Of a stretch of DNA of 64,000 bases, positions 46,629-57,947 are shown one piece after another. Every line of letters starts with the position of its first letter. Position 1 is the first letter of the stretch. This DNA comes from Lactuca virosa. Taxonomy: Eukaryota > Streptophyta > Magnoliopsida > Asterales > Asteraceae. The stretch covers positions 127,963,143 through 128,027,142 of the forward strand of contig CAKMRJ010005634.1 of the NCBI GenBank assembly GCA_928212115.1, given 5' to 3'. The translations under genes and the position numbers were made by a program. The notes under the pieces are model-generated. The model saw nothing but the letters and a program-made list of their open reading frames with translations, was not told where the DNA came from and did no database searches.

Positions 46629-47157
46629 GGACTGGGTCCTTACCCTTGGTGGCAGTGATGACTTAAGAGTGGTGGGATATAGCGATGCTAGCTTTCAGAC
46701 TGATAGGGATAATTTCCGCTCTCAGTCAGGCTGGGTCTTTATCCTGAATGGAGGAGCAATTACTTGGAAAAGTTCCAAGTAAGAGACGGTAGCTGATTCA
46801 ACTTGCGAATCAGAGTATATAGCAGCAAGCGAGGCAGCAAAGGAGGCGATATGGCTAAAGAACTTCATTGGAGACCTTGGAGTTGTACCAGCTATAAAAG
46901 AGCCAATGGAAATTTTCTGTGACAACGAAAGTGCGGTTGCCTTAGCTAAGGAACCAAGGGATCACGGGAGATCCAGACACATTGACAAAAAATACCATTT
47001 CATTAGACATCGGATAGAAGAAGGACTCCTCGTGGCAAAGAGGGTATCATCAGATGAGAACCCAACATATCCCCTCACGAAGGGACTGAGTAGGGTTAAG
47101 CCTTCACAGCATGCAAGGCGCATCGGGCTGAAGGATGATATTAGTTTTAATAATTAG
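46629..47157 (+). pseudogene. Copia RNase H, broken
   Basis: The frame continues VVGYSDASFQTDRDNFRSQS (first catalytic Asp) and AITWKSSK. There is then a TAA at about 46780 where QETVADSTCESEYIAAS follows (Glu in ESEY). Piece 46906-47157 contains IFCDNESAVALAKEP (Asp) and RHIDKKYHFIRHRI. The gene ends at 47155-47157. The stretch 47158-47881 is untranslated 3' sequence. Confidence 0.88.
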
Positions 47158-47881
47158 ATAGGTTTTGAAACTTGTAAAATGTAATTGACATTTGATGATT
47201 AAATAAAATTTGTTTTTTATTTATGAGTAAAGTGTTACTATCTTATGTTAATCGTTTACTATTGTTTCAATTTTGTATGTTTTGACTTCCAGAATAATTA
47301 TATTATTCAAACTATCCACAGTCAGTCATACTTTGGAAGTAGGTATTGAATTAAGACTGTCATGAATTGGGTTTGTAGATTGTCTAAGGAGTATTTGACA
47401 TAGCAATGGTTGCTGCAATATTCATGAGTGCTCATAAGTTCTGAGTATTGGACTCAACCCACGCTCACTTGTATCACTTCATGGAATTTATCTCGAGTGA
47501 TCGTGAGACGGTAATATCATATAAATCTTCAAACCTAGAGATATGAGTTGTTGACTATGAGTTGGTTATACATTGATTGTACGAAAACGCATTGGTAACT
47601 CGATGTTATAAAACGTGCTTTTGTGCATAATTCAATAAGTAGTCAGTACAAGCATATGAGTCGAAGTTTATCTGTTCCTTCGAGAAACAAATGCTGGACA
47701 ATAAGTAAGACCATGTTCCATGTATTTGTCCGACTGATATCTTGAGAGCAGAGGATTATATGATCACTTATATTAAATGACGTATCATCATCATCATCTT
47801 AGTTCCAAGAGACTTTGAAAGAGCTACGATTGCTAGTCAGATTCTGAAGTCATATCTGCAACTATAGTTATTAGACTTATC

Positions 47882-47893
47882 CAAGTCGGAGAC
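47882..47893 (+). promoter_or_regulatory. Copia polypurine tract
   Basis: CAAGTCGGAGAC immediately before the 3' LTR. It is slightly less purine-pure than usual. Confidence 0.65.
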
Positions 47894-48672
47894 TGTTGGA
47901 AATAGTGTCTAAGTCCATAACTATATTTGGTATGTACTTGACCCGACCCGGCATGGTCCATTTGGGTTGCATGGCATTGCAACACTTGGATAGACCAAAA
48001 TGAGAGAAAGGACACTTAAGGTTTATTAATATATTATAAGTACTAATATATTAATAATATTATTTAATTAGTATTGGTCAAAGAATTAATCTGGAATTAA
48101 TTAAGTGATCAAAAAGAGACTAATTAAATATATGGGGTTGATTGTGTAAATAATCTATTCTTGTATAGTGGGCTAATGATCCATGGTTTGTATGGATTGG
48201 GTTAAAACCTATAAGGTGCTCCATGGATAGTCCATGGAGGTTACAAACCCATGGATCATGGAATATGGAAAGCCATGACAATTAGGGTTTACATGGTGTA
48301 ACCCTACTTGTGCCACTACTATATAAAGAACCCTATGCAAGCAAAATCGACACTACTACAAGCAAGTAAGAGGGATAGTTGATTTTTGAGTATAGTGAAC
48401 GTCTCTCAAGGTTATTCCAAATATTGTGGTGTTGTGGGAAGCATTTGAGACATCACATTTGGGGTGCTAGGCTCACAAAGTCATCAAGGAATCCAAGCTA
48501 CTAAAAGGTATGTTATTCTACTTGAGTTTTGTATTACAAGTTCCCCATAACATGCAAGTTAGGAAGTAAACCTTGGAAAATCAAATTTGCATGTATTTAG
48601 AGAAAACATAGATCCAAGGTTTCTAGGGTTGCATGTACACCATAGGAGTGTTAGAATGCTTAAAACCCAACA
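47894..48672 (+). repeat. Copia 3' LTR
   Basis: 779 bp, alignable end to end with 40824-41602 without length change. Confidence 0.92.
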
Positions 48673-48677
48673 CATTC

Positions 48678-49088
48678 CACGTCATCCTCTTGTTCACTCA
48701 CGACCAATCAGGACGTGACAAAAAGCTCAGGTGACGCCCAGAACTGACGTCACCTAGAAGTTAGTTATCGTGGGTGTGATTCTCCCAGTAAGAGGAGGCC
48801 ACGCCTCACGCCCATTGGGCAAGGTCCCCACGATCCGTTAGTAACAGGTATAAAATGATCTCTTTCATATCAAGGAATGGATCCATCTTCTCTCTCATAG
48901 AATTTACCCTAAAACTCTCTCTCAGAAAACTAACTTGACCGTCGGAGTGACGTCCCGGGAGAACACCCGGACGTCCTTCAACGGTTTCTCTGTGATGTGT
49001 TCTTAGGAAAGCAATGAGTGTTCCTAGGAACGCCTTGGATCCAGATTTTCCATCCAACATCCCATCCACTGCTGAACATGTCACAACA
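48678..49088 (+). repeat. Tat element 3' LTR, right part
   Basis: Resumes CACGTCATCCTC... exactly where the 5' LTR continues after CATTC, and ends CATGTCACAACA. Together with 40673-40823 it restores a 562-bp LTR. Confidence 0.9.
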
Positions 49089-49093
49089 TTTCT

Positions 49094-49499
49094 ATACACC
49101 AAAACAGACGTTCGTTGTACCAAGATGAGAATATAGATCGGGAAGGTTTTGACGCATGATCTTCCTTATCACTCCGAAAAGTTATATGCTAGTTCTAATA
49201 CCTTAATTAAACGTTTAGAAACCTGAACACTTAAAATTTCCTAATTCTAGGTCGGAAATAGACCTTAAACCTAATAGCCATTTAGATAGGCAAACTAATC
49301 CATGCTATAATATATATCATTAGCACATAATAGCAATTAAGGCAAATTTCATAATGTATTCTACTGCTTATGTCAAGTGAGGTATACTACCTAAAGTAAA
49401 ATAGACATTCACCTCACAATCATTGCTTAGCATTCTATGTTTAAGTCTAGAAATTCCCTAAAACTCGTAGTTTACTTAAACTGATGCTCTGATACTAAC
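49094..49499 (-). mobile_element. Family A internal region, copy 2, right part, with primer site
   Basis: It resumes TATACACCAAAACAGACG, which continues from 32664 as judged by the uninterrupted copy at about 28910. On the minus strand, directly after the LTR end, AGTTAGTATCAGAGCATCAG (49480-49499) matches an initiator Met-tRNA site with one change (TAGTATCAGAGC). Non-coding. Confidence 0.8.
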
Positions 49500-51670
49500 T
49501 GTGACAGACCCAATTTCACGACCTTTTTAAAACTTTTTTGTTTATGCTTATTTGAAACATTTGTTATTGCAAAATTGGTCCCAAAATATCCTTGACATGA
49601 TGTAATATTAAAATCAAGGCATTTTAAAAGATTTTATATTTTAAAAGCCTAGTATGTCATAACTGATGCAAGAAACATAAGCATAAATGGAGGCTTACAA
49701 AGTCTCAATATACTAACGATATACATCTTCTTGAATCTCTCAGTAGATAATCACATTATCTATCAGTATCTTCGTATCGCTACCTGTGACATAAAGAAAC
49801 TGAGTGGGTCAGGATAGGAAACCTCGTGAGTACATAGGGTTTTCAACCCAAAATATTATAATCCTTAAGTATATATTTATTCTTCACCATTCAAATATCC
49901 CCAACTACCCCATTACTGTTACCCTCACTGTCTAATACTAGTATGATGATCTCAAGGATCTCACTTGAAGGATCTTTATCAGCAGACACATATAGTTGCT
50001 AGTTGCTTAGAGATAGTATGATAATACTTTGGATAAACACGACAACATGACAATACCTTAATACTTTGGATAGTCACGCCAGACACGACAGTACAATAGT
50101 ACTTTGGTTTAGTATGACAGTACAATAGTACTTTGGATAGACATGGCTTATTATTTTGCATGACTGTCACTAACCTATCACAACCATTATCTCACACAGC
50201 ACTATCAGAACCTCTCATTTATTATTTCGGACAACCTTTCACTACCCGGGCATATGATTAATTATAAATATATTATTAAATAAAGAAACAATCATATTGT
50301 ACAACTACAAGAAACAAAAAAAAGGCGGTACACATAGAAATTAAGCATTTAGAATACTTGTATTTATGTGTACGTTTGAAAGTACACACTTACTTGACAT
50401 AGGAGGATGACTGGAGAATTTGGCAATGCTCCGCCAAACTCCTTGACTATTCTTCTGACATGACCTTGATACGAATGCCGCTAAGCCTTAGTCTTATATT
50501 CCTGGCGACTAAAGATAATCTAGATTCCTCATAATCTCGATTTCTACATCAAGATCTATCAAGTAAGCAACAACCAGGTAAGATCATAACGGAGGTAGGG
50601 ACCATTTGGTATACATAGTATACTATTTGGAAATCCCACTTTAAACACCTCACTAAATCCATCCTAGACATCATCCCAATAAGTAGATCACAGTATAATG
50701 ACATGGAATAATTGATAAATCTTAATTATAGGTTAATAATAACGACTATGACTATAATTAAAAGTTACACTTAAAACAAAATAAGTGTTGCTTAACTTAT
50801 AGAGCACACTGATGACAACTAGAAACTAAGCGGACAAAACTCACACTAAAGATCTTCTAATCTCCGGCTATCTAACACTGCGGGGCTTCTTCGACTAAAA
50901 ACTTAAGGGAGAAAGGGCTTACAAATTGAGAGAAATAGAGAGAGAAACGTTTGGAAGGTGTCGGAATGGTCTGAGATTCGCCTAATATTTATAGCTGAAT
51001 GTGGACTGCACGTCGCACACTTGGTCCCCTACGCGCCGCACATTTGGTTGGAAGTGATGGCGTGTCGTTCTCCGCGTGCTGCCACGTGTCGCACTCTGGG
51101 TGGAGTGGTAGTGTGCGCGACGCATTATGTCGTTGCGTGCGGGTGTGCCCAAAGAATTTATGTTCCCCAGAAAGTTCATATATTATTCATAGGAGTTCGG
51201 TTTTCAATGGATTGTATATCTACAAATAGCTATCAACGAGATCTACAACTTTCATTTAGACTCCGTCGGCTAGTTTTGAGTTTATTTTTAAAGCTATATT
51301 TTTACAGGTTTAGACTGTTAAAGTCTGTTAAAATTTTATAACTCTCTTATATGACATCCGTTCTCGAGTCTCTTTATATCAACGAATACGTATTGACAAG
51401 ATCTTCAACTGTCGTTTAGATTGTTTTTCCTGACAATTAACCGATTCGAATTTCGGTTTATGAGTCGTATACTAGTACGCTGAAATATTAGAAAAATCGT
51501 AACTTCTTTTCATCAAGTCAGATTTAGGCGTTCTTTATATGTATGGAATCCTTGAGAGATATACTATAATTGTGGTTAAGATTATTTATCTTAATTAATC
51601 TTCTATCAAAAAGTCAATTTTTAACGCTTATAATATCTTAAGCATCTAGCCCTAATTTGCGGGTGTTACA
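49500..51670 (-). mobile_element. Family A LTR 3 (5' LTR)
   Basis: 2,171 bp, minus-strand start TGTAACACCCGCAAA at 51670 and end GGGTCTGTCACA at 49500. TATA box (CTATAAATATTAG, minus) at about 50982-50993, then a leader rich in CTCTC. Its right flank AAAGC (51671-51675) equals the left flank of the whole array at 10290-10294, so this is the outermost LTR. Confidence 0.88.
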
Positions 51671-53747
51671 AAAGCATTTTGTTTATTTTTCTATGTAGGT
51701 GGAGACATGATATGACAAAAAAGAGGGAGAGATGCATTTTTTCACAAGGTTTTGATACTCTGAATAAAAAAAGAAAAAGAAATGAGAGATCATATGGGTG
51801 GTATTGATAGTTTTCAACACAAAGCAAGAGAAAATTGTGAATTTCTAATGAAAGAAAAGACGTATATTAGTGCAGCCTTTAAGAAGCAAACCAAAATTGA
51901 GGAGAGTAACTATTAATTTTGTTTAGGTGCTTCAATTTGGTGTTGTAAATTTTTGTTGAAAAATAGTTTACCATTTCGGGGTCATGATGAGTCGAGTGGT
52001 TCCCTTAATAGAGGGCTTTTCCTTGATTTATTATCATTCATGAGAGAGCATAATGAAGGCATTTCCAATGTTACCTTAGAATATGCTCCTCAAAAGAATC
52101 AAGTGACGTGCCCGATGACTCAAAAGGAAATTGTTGAATGCTTTTCAATAGAGATAATTTTAAGTATATGCAAAGAAATTGGTAAAGATGTGTTAGATTT
52201 ATTGGTTGATGAATCTAGTGATGTATCAAAAAGGAAACAAATGGCCATAGTTTTGAAATATGTCGACAATCTTGGAATAGTGAAGGAAAGATTCATTGGA
52301 GTTGTGTACGTGAAGGACACATCCTCTTTGACTCTAAAAGTTACCGTAGATGAATTTTTTACCCGTAATGTTGAGTATGTATCATGTAATTAAAACTTTT
52401 TCCCCTTATTATGAATTTTATTATTCGTTTTAATGTTTGATATCTTATTTTAACAGTTAAGAGGACAAGGTTACGATGGGGCAAGCAATATGCGAGGTGC
52501 ATTCAACGGTCTAAAAGTTTTGATTTTACAAGATAATGATTCAGCACATAATGTGCATTGCCTTGCACACCAACTTCAGTTAGTTATTTTAGGTTTAGCA
52601 AAGAAACATGATGGTGTTGAAGACTTCTTTGATCAACTTTCTTTGGTGGTTAAAGTGGTAGGTGGTTCATGTAAAAGACGAGACATGTTACAGGAAAGTC
52701 AAAGAGAAAAGTTGCAAAGTCAATTGGAAATGGTGAACTTAAAATCAGAAGAGGGTTAAATCAAGAGTGTTCACTTATTTGAGCAGGAGATACAATATGG
52801 GGTTGAAATTTCAAAACAATCACGAGTTTGATGAGCATATTTCCGGAGGTTGTTAATGTTCTTGCTTATGTCGAAGAGGAAGGATCCACTTTTAAGTAAC
52901 TGAAATCAATCATTTGGTATCTTAAGATATTTCAAGACACTTGATTTCGTGTTTACTTACATTTGAGGCATGAAATTTTACACCTCACGAATGTTATGTC
53001 AAAGCATCTTCAAAAAAAGGATCAAGACATTTTAGAAGCGACTTCCTTGGTTAGAGGGACAATGGATGCATTGAAGTCTTGAAGAGACATGGAGTTTGCT
53101 AAACTTTTATCGAAAGTATTCTCCTTTTGTCAAAAATATAATATTAATATTGTAGATATGATGGAAAATTATGTCACATCGAGAGGCCGTATGACTAAAG
53201 TCACTAATCAATTTCATTTTAAAGTTAAAATTTTCAACACGGTTATGGATATGCTAATTAAAGAATTCAAGGACCGATTTAGTGAACTTAGCACCTAATT
53301 ACTAGAATACATGGGGCCTTTGAGTCCTTGTCACTCATTTTGTAAATTTGACAAAACAAAGTTGTTAAAGTTGAGTGAGTTGTATAAAATCGATTTTAAT
53401 GATACGGAGAGGATGCAACTTGATGGTGAACTTGAGATATATTATCATTCTTTGCATAAATATGTTCGGTTCACTACTTTGCTAGGAATTTCATACCTTT
53501 CTCGATTGATGGTGGGAACGGAGAAACATCGGTCTTATCCTATGGTTTATAGGTTGTTAAAGTTGGTTTTGGTTTTACCCGTCGCAACAACAACAATCGA
53601 AAGGTTTTTTTTTCTGCGATGAAGCTTTTGAAGACGGATTTGCGTAACAAAATAGGTGATGATTTTTTGAATGATGACATAATTTCTTATGTTGAAAAAG
53701 AAGCCCTTACGAAAGTAAAGACCAAAGATGTAATGGGTCGGTTTTAA
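51671..53747 (+). pseudogene. hAT (ZMYM1-like) transposase, remainder, broken
   Basis: Immediately after AAAGC the text ATTTTGTTTATTTTTCTATGTAG looks like the end of an intron, and coding similarity follows. Visible blocks in order are RNERSYGWY, LPFRGHDESSGSLNRG (51965), LLVDESSDVSKRKQMAIVLKY (52200, with an RNase H-fold catalytic Asp), LRGQGYDGASNMRGAFNGLK (52457, second Asp region), HCLAHQLQLVILG (52557), a degraded middle, and the C-terminal hAT dimerisation block LVLPVATTTIERFF (53570) through NDDIISYVEKEAL to a TAA at 53745-53747. A probable intron lies at about 52369-52456 (TTTTAACAG acceptor). A slipped T-run near 53605 shifts the frame inside the dimerisation block; other stops occur at 52757 and 53296. 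It continues 5385-5805. Confidence 0.85.
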
Positions 53748-54204
53748 AAAATGTGTACACATAGATGTCAAATTAAAATATTTAGATGTAATCGATCACT
53801 TTAATGTACTAGTACTTTGAAAAAAAATTATGTTGTTACATTTGTTCTGAATTTTTTTTGGTGCCATCGTTATCCTAACTTTCGGCGTCGGCCATTACAA
53901 ACCACACACCCTAAATCGCATAGGAGGGGTGGTGTTCACTGCGGTAAAAGGTGCCACATAGGATCTTACCGCACTCCAATCCCTCTAGTCTAACACAACA
54001 TACAACAACCTCCAAAAACCTCAATGATTTAGACAACTTATGTCAATTACTCAACTAGTTAGTGCGATTCAATTATATTATGAGAAAATATTCAAACCCT
54101 CGATTCGTACGAAAAGAGATTGAGGCGAAAAAGTGGAACGGAAATAAAAGATACGGACATCATCATGGTGAAAGGAGGATAAAGTAAATTACTTGGGGTG
54201 GGTG
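53748..54204. other. 3' flank of the hAT pseudogene
   Basis: AT-rich then GC-richer DNA. Around 53935-53975 the inverted pair GCGGTAA...TTACCGC is visible. The expected right terminus of the hAT element (a sequence ending GCCCCTG) is not recognisable, so the boundary of the element is unknown. Confidence 0.4.
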
Positions 54205-54969
54205 TGTTGGATTAGGTGTCTACGCCCATAACTATAATTGGTATGTACTTGAACCGAGAGTAGCGTGGTCCATTTCAGGTTGCATTCACCAGGGCAATTT
54301 GATTGGATGGATATTTGAGAAAGAGGTTATTTATGATTTATTAATATATTATAAATGTAATATATTAATTGAGGAATCATATTATTTAATTAGTATTGAT
54401 CAAGAATTAATTTGGAATTAATTTAGTGATCAAAAGAGGCTAATTAAATATACAGGGGCTAATTGTGTAAATCAATGATACATATAGGTTGGGCTAATAA
54501 TCCATGATTGATTAGTGATGAGCTAAGCTTATGTAAGAATCCATAAAGTGTTAATCCATTACAAGCCCAAGTGTAAGAATTAGGGTTTACACATAACCCT
54601 TGGAATTCTACACTATATATATGTAGCCCCTTGGCGTAAAATTGGACACACTAGTCTTCTTAGAGAAACTATAGCCGATTTTGAATGCCTAACCTCTCTC
54701 TCAAGTCCTCCATTTGTTCATGGTGTGTTGTGAACCATTTGAGGAATCACACTTGAGTTGCTAAGCTCTTGAAATGTCAAACTCAACAAGCCGCAACAAG
54801 AGGTAATATTCTAACTGGTTTTTATGATTCACATATCAATTGTATGCTAGTTATAGGCTTCATGCTTTGGATAATTTTTTTGTTGCATGTATAATTAAAG
54901 AAAACTTAGATCCAAAGTATTAGGGTTGTATGTGCACCATAGGAGTGTTATATTACACAAAACCCAATA
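54205..54969 (+). mobile_element. Solo Copia LTR
   Basis: 765 bp from TGTTGGATTAGGTGTC to AAAACCCAATA, clearly related to the 779-bp Copia LTRs (shared blocks: GTATGTACTTGA, ATTTAATTAGTATTG, TAATTTGGAATTAATT, CTATATATATG, GCACCATAGGAGTGTTA). Flanks GGGTG (54200-54204) and GGATG (54970-54974) form a 5-bp duplication with one change. No primer site or internal region follows, so it is a solo LTR, probably from LTR-LTR recombination. Confidence 0.85.
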
Positions 54970-54974
54970 GGATG

Positions 54975-56299
54975 TTCTTCGTTGGCATATATTTTTTTGG
55001 TCGATTTCTTGTCCATCGTTGTTCACATGAACAAATGAAAGGACACTCTTGTCCGATAACTGAAAAACGAAGACAATAATGAAGATAACTGGAGCCTGTG
55101 TATAAATCGATATGTTCTTCTAAGGTTTCTTCCATCCTTCTCCCTTATCTTGAATCCAAATCGATAATCTAATCGATAAGTTTATGTAATTTGTAAGCAA
55201 TTATAGAGGCATAGAGTAAGAAACATGTTCAAGTAAAGAAATAGGAAAAAAATGAATGATAATTTTACCTTCATCTCTTCATCAACATCGAAGTTCATCT
55301 TATTTATCTGCAAAATGAAATGCAACAATCAAAGACACAAAAATAAAAGTCACGATAGATGCAAGTTTGAGAAACCAAGATAGATTAAACCAATAATAAA
55401 AAGCTAATATCAAATTGTGCAATGCCTTGTTGGAAGAAAATCGTAAATACAGGGAGAGGAGACCTCATTTTATTCAACCATGGCCAATCGTTCAAGAGAA
55501 CCGAAAGCTTACCCTACCTCTATTTATATGCAAAGATTTATTGTTCCAAGAAAATAGGAGGAGATTGGATCGTGTAGGTTGGAAACCGTTCACATGAACG
55601 TGGTAAAAGAAAAGAGGGATCGCAACAGGAGGAACCATCACCGTTTGGGAAAGTGGGTGTTGGATGGGAAGTTGAAGACGGAGACGTCGTGGGAGGCTGG
55701 CATGTGTATGGGAGAAACCGATCGATGGCATGTCTAGGTCAAGAAACCGACTAAGAACTGCCATAAAAACTGCAAATTGAGAGTTTAAATGGTTAGGTTT
55801 AAAATTTAAATTGATATGAGGATGAGATTACGACGGCAATTAACAACTGCCCTAATAACGGTTATCCACTAGCCATCGTCAACAGTATTAATAATTATAC
55901 CGGTAACTTTACCATGAATAATTACACAATATTAATAACTTTACATCATCAACAGTATTAATAATTACACAGTATTAATAATTACACCTGTAACTTTACC
56001 ATGAAAAAAACACACGTTTTTTAATGTTGTATCACGTTTTATTTTATTTTATTGTTTTTTTTCAATTATGTTTAATTTTTGTTAAAAAGCAACTAATTTA
56101 TTATAAAAGTTTTATTATTGACCAGTATGATTTGTAAATCACGGTTAAAGATGTAATGTCTCACTTTTTCGTTATAAATCAAAATCGTCGGTATCTAAAA
56201 AAAATTCCATCACAACCAATATTATTTTTTATTTTTTTATTTTTTTTGTTTTTAAATTTGAACTCTTTTTTATCTTAAAAAATCAATCTATAAAAATGT

Positions 56300-56302
<3 letters not shown>
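54975..56302. other. Unassigned DNA
   Basis: No gene family recognised. On the minus strand 54975-55330 contains short open stretches and a possible small exon (about 55271-55313, bounded by AG and GT) but nothing identifiable. Around 55850-56030 the blocks AGTATTAATAATTACAC and TAACTTTACCATGAA are each repeated. ACGGCAATTAACAACTGCC-type text at 55830-55860 could be subterminal DNA of a CACTA-like element, low confidence. Confidence 0.35.

Positions 56303-56385
<83 letters not shown>
56303..56385. repeat. (TC)n microsatellite, about 82 bases
   Basis: Uninterrupted CT dinucleotide run just before the AT-rich foldback. Confidence 0.95.
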
Positions 56386-56390
<5 letters not shown>

Positions 56391-56472
56391 AGACCATCAT
56401 ATTTTGAGAGACATAGGGACACAATCCTAGCCATTCATTTTGAAAATAAAAAAAAATTTAAAATGCAAAATA

Positions 56473-56920
56473 AATGAAAATTTTCTTTAAATATTATTTT
56501 AGTCATTTTTTATCCAAAAAAAAAACTAAAAATAAAAAAATTACCGTTTTTTTTAAAATATACGTGAAATATTCTATTAGAATATTAAACTGTAAATATT
56601 CAAATCGAATTTTTAAAATGTTAAAAAATTCTACTAGAATATTAAAATATAAATATTCAAAAAATTCTAATAGAATATTAGAATATTCTAACAAATCTAA
56701 AAATTCAAGTAAAATATTAGAATATTATAACATATCACCAATTTTAGTAGAATATTAGAATATTTTAACATTTTCAAAATTCGATTTGATTATTTACAGT
56801 GTAATATTGTATTAGAATATTCCACTCATATTTCGAAAAAAACGGTGATTTTTTTTTTTTTTTTAAAATTTTTAAATTTTTTTTTGGATAAATTAAATAA
56901 CGAAAATAATATTTAAAAAA
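56473..56920. repeat. AT-rich foldback (large inverted repeat)
   Basis: The left arm contains TTTAAATATTATTTTAGTCA, TTTATCCAAAAAAA, an ACCGTTTTTTTT block, AATATTCTATTAGAATATTA and CAAATCGAATTTT. The right arm contains their reverse complements in reverse order: AAAATTCGATTTG, GTATTAGAATATTCC, AAAAAAACGGTGA, TTTTTTTGGATAAATT and AAAATAATATTTAAA. The centre holds repeated AGAATATTAGAATATT. The structure could form a hairpin of roughly 450 bases. ORFs here are composition artefacts. Confidence 0.85.
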
Positions 56921-57676
56921 GATTGTATTTGAGCATTCTGCTTAGCAAATGTTGAAGCGATTGAACCTCTGATCCAACTTCTCATCAGGTTTTTGTACAA
57001 ACGATCCAAACTCTGATAATAGAGTCGTTTGCAAAGAATGTTCTAAATCAACATCTCTTGAATACAACTCCTTCAGCCTATCCCATTACCTTTTGCAGTA
57101 TCACATGCACTAACAAGACAAAAAGTGTCTGGAGGAAGAGCAAATCAAATAATTCTCATTGCTTTTATATTGCTCATTAGCTTATTCTTCTCATCCCGTG
57201 GAACGTCAGTATGTTTAACAATAAGTTAATTGTAATGCGCCAGAGTCTTGATTTCTTTTCTGGTACCGGTATGCGTGTACGTCTCCTGCGTCATTTCATG
57301 CTATAATGTGGAACCATGTTCTTCGATTCCAAGAATTTAATCTTCAAAGTGGAGTGCCCAAACTTCATAATCTTCTTGAAAGAGAATTGGAATCCTTGTC
57401 ATGGATCCGATGCTGCTTGAGAGATTGAACGAAAGAGAGTGAGGATCTTCATTTGGCATATTATCAAGAATTCACTGAAACAAATATAGAACCAGATGTA
57501 TAAAACGTGAATTGAGTTCAAGGTAAAAACTAGAGATCTAGATTTGGATTCTACAATCGATTGAGACGATTGAGACAACAAGAACAGATATGAGAATATC
57601 GAAAAACCCTAATAAAACCCTTTACTCGACAGAAGAATAGCGAATTGATTACACTATCTCCCGCTCTGATACCAAT
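56921..57676 (-). pseudogene. Sirevirus gag fragment and leader (duplicate copy)
   Basis: Copy of 22818-23567, including the region of the gag start codon (about 57415) and the Met-tRNA primer site (57658-57675). The rest of the element is missing; the break at 56921 falls inside gag. Confidence 0.85.
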
Positions 57677-57947
57677 TGTGAGAACAATAAAGATCGATAG
57701 ATTCTATAATTATGATGTGAATTAAAGACAAGAACAATATTGATCGAAAATGTGCCGAATGATTAGATTAAAACATCTCTAGAAGAGTTCTCAAATATGG
57801 AACTTTTTTGTGACATCATACAAAAACGACGTAACCCTAATAGGTTACATGCACGCTATATACATACAAAAGTACATAGCGGTTCCGAACATGGACAGAC
57901 CCATTTCAGAATTATACATTTGAAACAACACATAATAAATTCTAACA
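57677..57947 (-). repeat. Sirevirus 5' LTR (duplicate copy)
   Basis: 271 bp, same ends as 23568-23838 and followed by the same family A sequence (CCCCATTACCGTTATCC). This shows that the insertion was duplicated together with its target. Confidence 0.88.

Larger units (their letters stand above)
40824..48672 (+). mobile_element. Copia retrotransposon (Tork/TNT-like), full length, decayed
   Basis: Both LTRs are 779 bp (40824-41602 and 47894-48672), from TGTTGGATATAG / TGTTGGAAATAG to AAACCCAACA. They are flanked by a perfect CATTC duplication (40819-40823 and 48673-48677). A Met-tRNA primer site and a polypurine tract are present. The order gag, protease, integrase, reverse transcriptase, RNase H is that of Copia. 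I count roughly 25-30 LTR differences by eye, less per base than in the sirevirus, consistent with a younger insertion. The genes carry several stops and frameshifts. Total length 7,849 bp. Lineage is inferred from the reverse transcriptase wording and is the least certain part. Confidence 0.92.
32665..49088 (+). mobile_element. Tat-lineage Gypsy retrotransposon, split by a Copia element
   Basis: LTRs of 562 bp (5': 32665-33226; 3': 40673-40823 plus 48678-49088, also 562 bp when joined) read TGTTAACGTTGCC to CATGTCACAACA. Target duplication is ATTCT (32660-32664) / TTTCT (49089-49093). Protein order is protease, reverse transcriptase, RNase H, integrase with a Tat-type C-terminus, then a large 3' region with an antisense gene. 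The wording of reverse transcriptase and RNase H (KNAGATYQRLVD, NNEAEYESLLVGL) is that of the Tat/Retand/Ogre group. Element length without the nested Copia is about 8.6 kb. The gag region is mostly missing and pol is interrupted by stops and a frameshift. Confidence 0.88.

Noticed and set aside
52369..52456. Frame break in the hAT pseudogene as a mutation
   Set aside because: A TTTTAACAG acceptor and AT-rich text between two conserved blocks fit an intron better than a frameshift, although the exact donor is uncertain.
54953..55135. 60-codon minus-strand ORF
   Set aside because: Starts beyond the solo LTR end and has no family resemblance; could not be supported as a gene.
56474..56758. 94-codon Lys/Asn/Ile/Tyr-rich ORF
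   Set aside because: It lies within the AT-rich foldback and repeats SNRIL-like text because of the DNA repeats; composition artefact.
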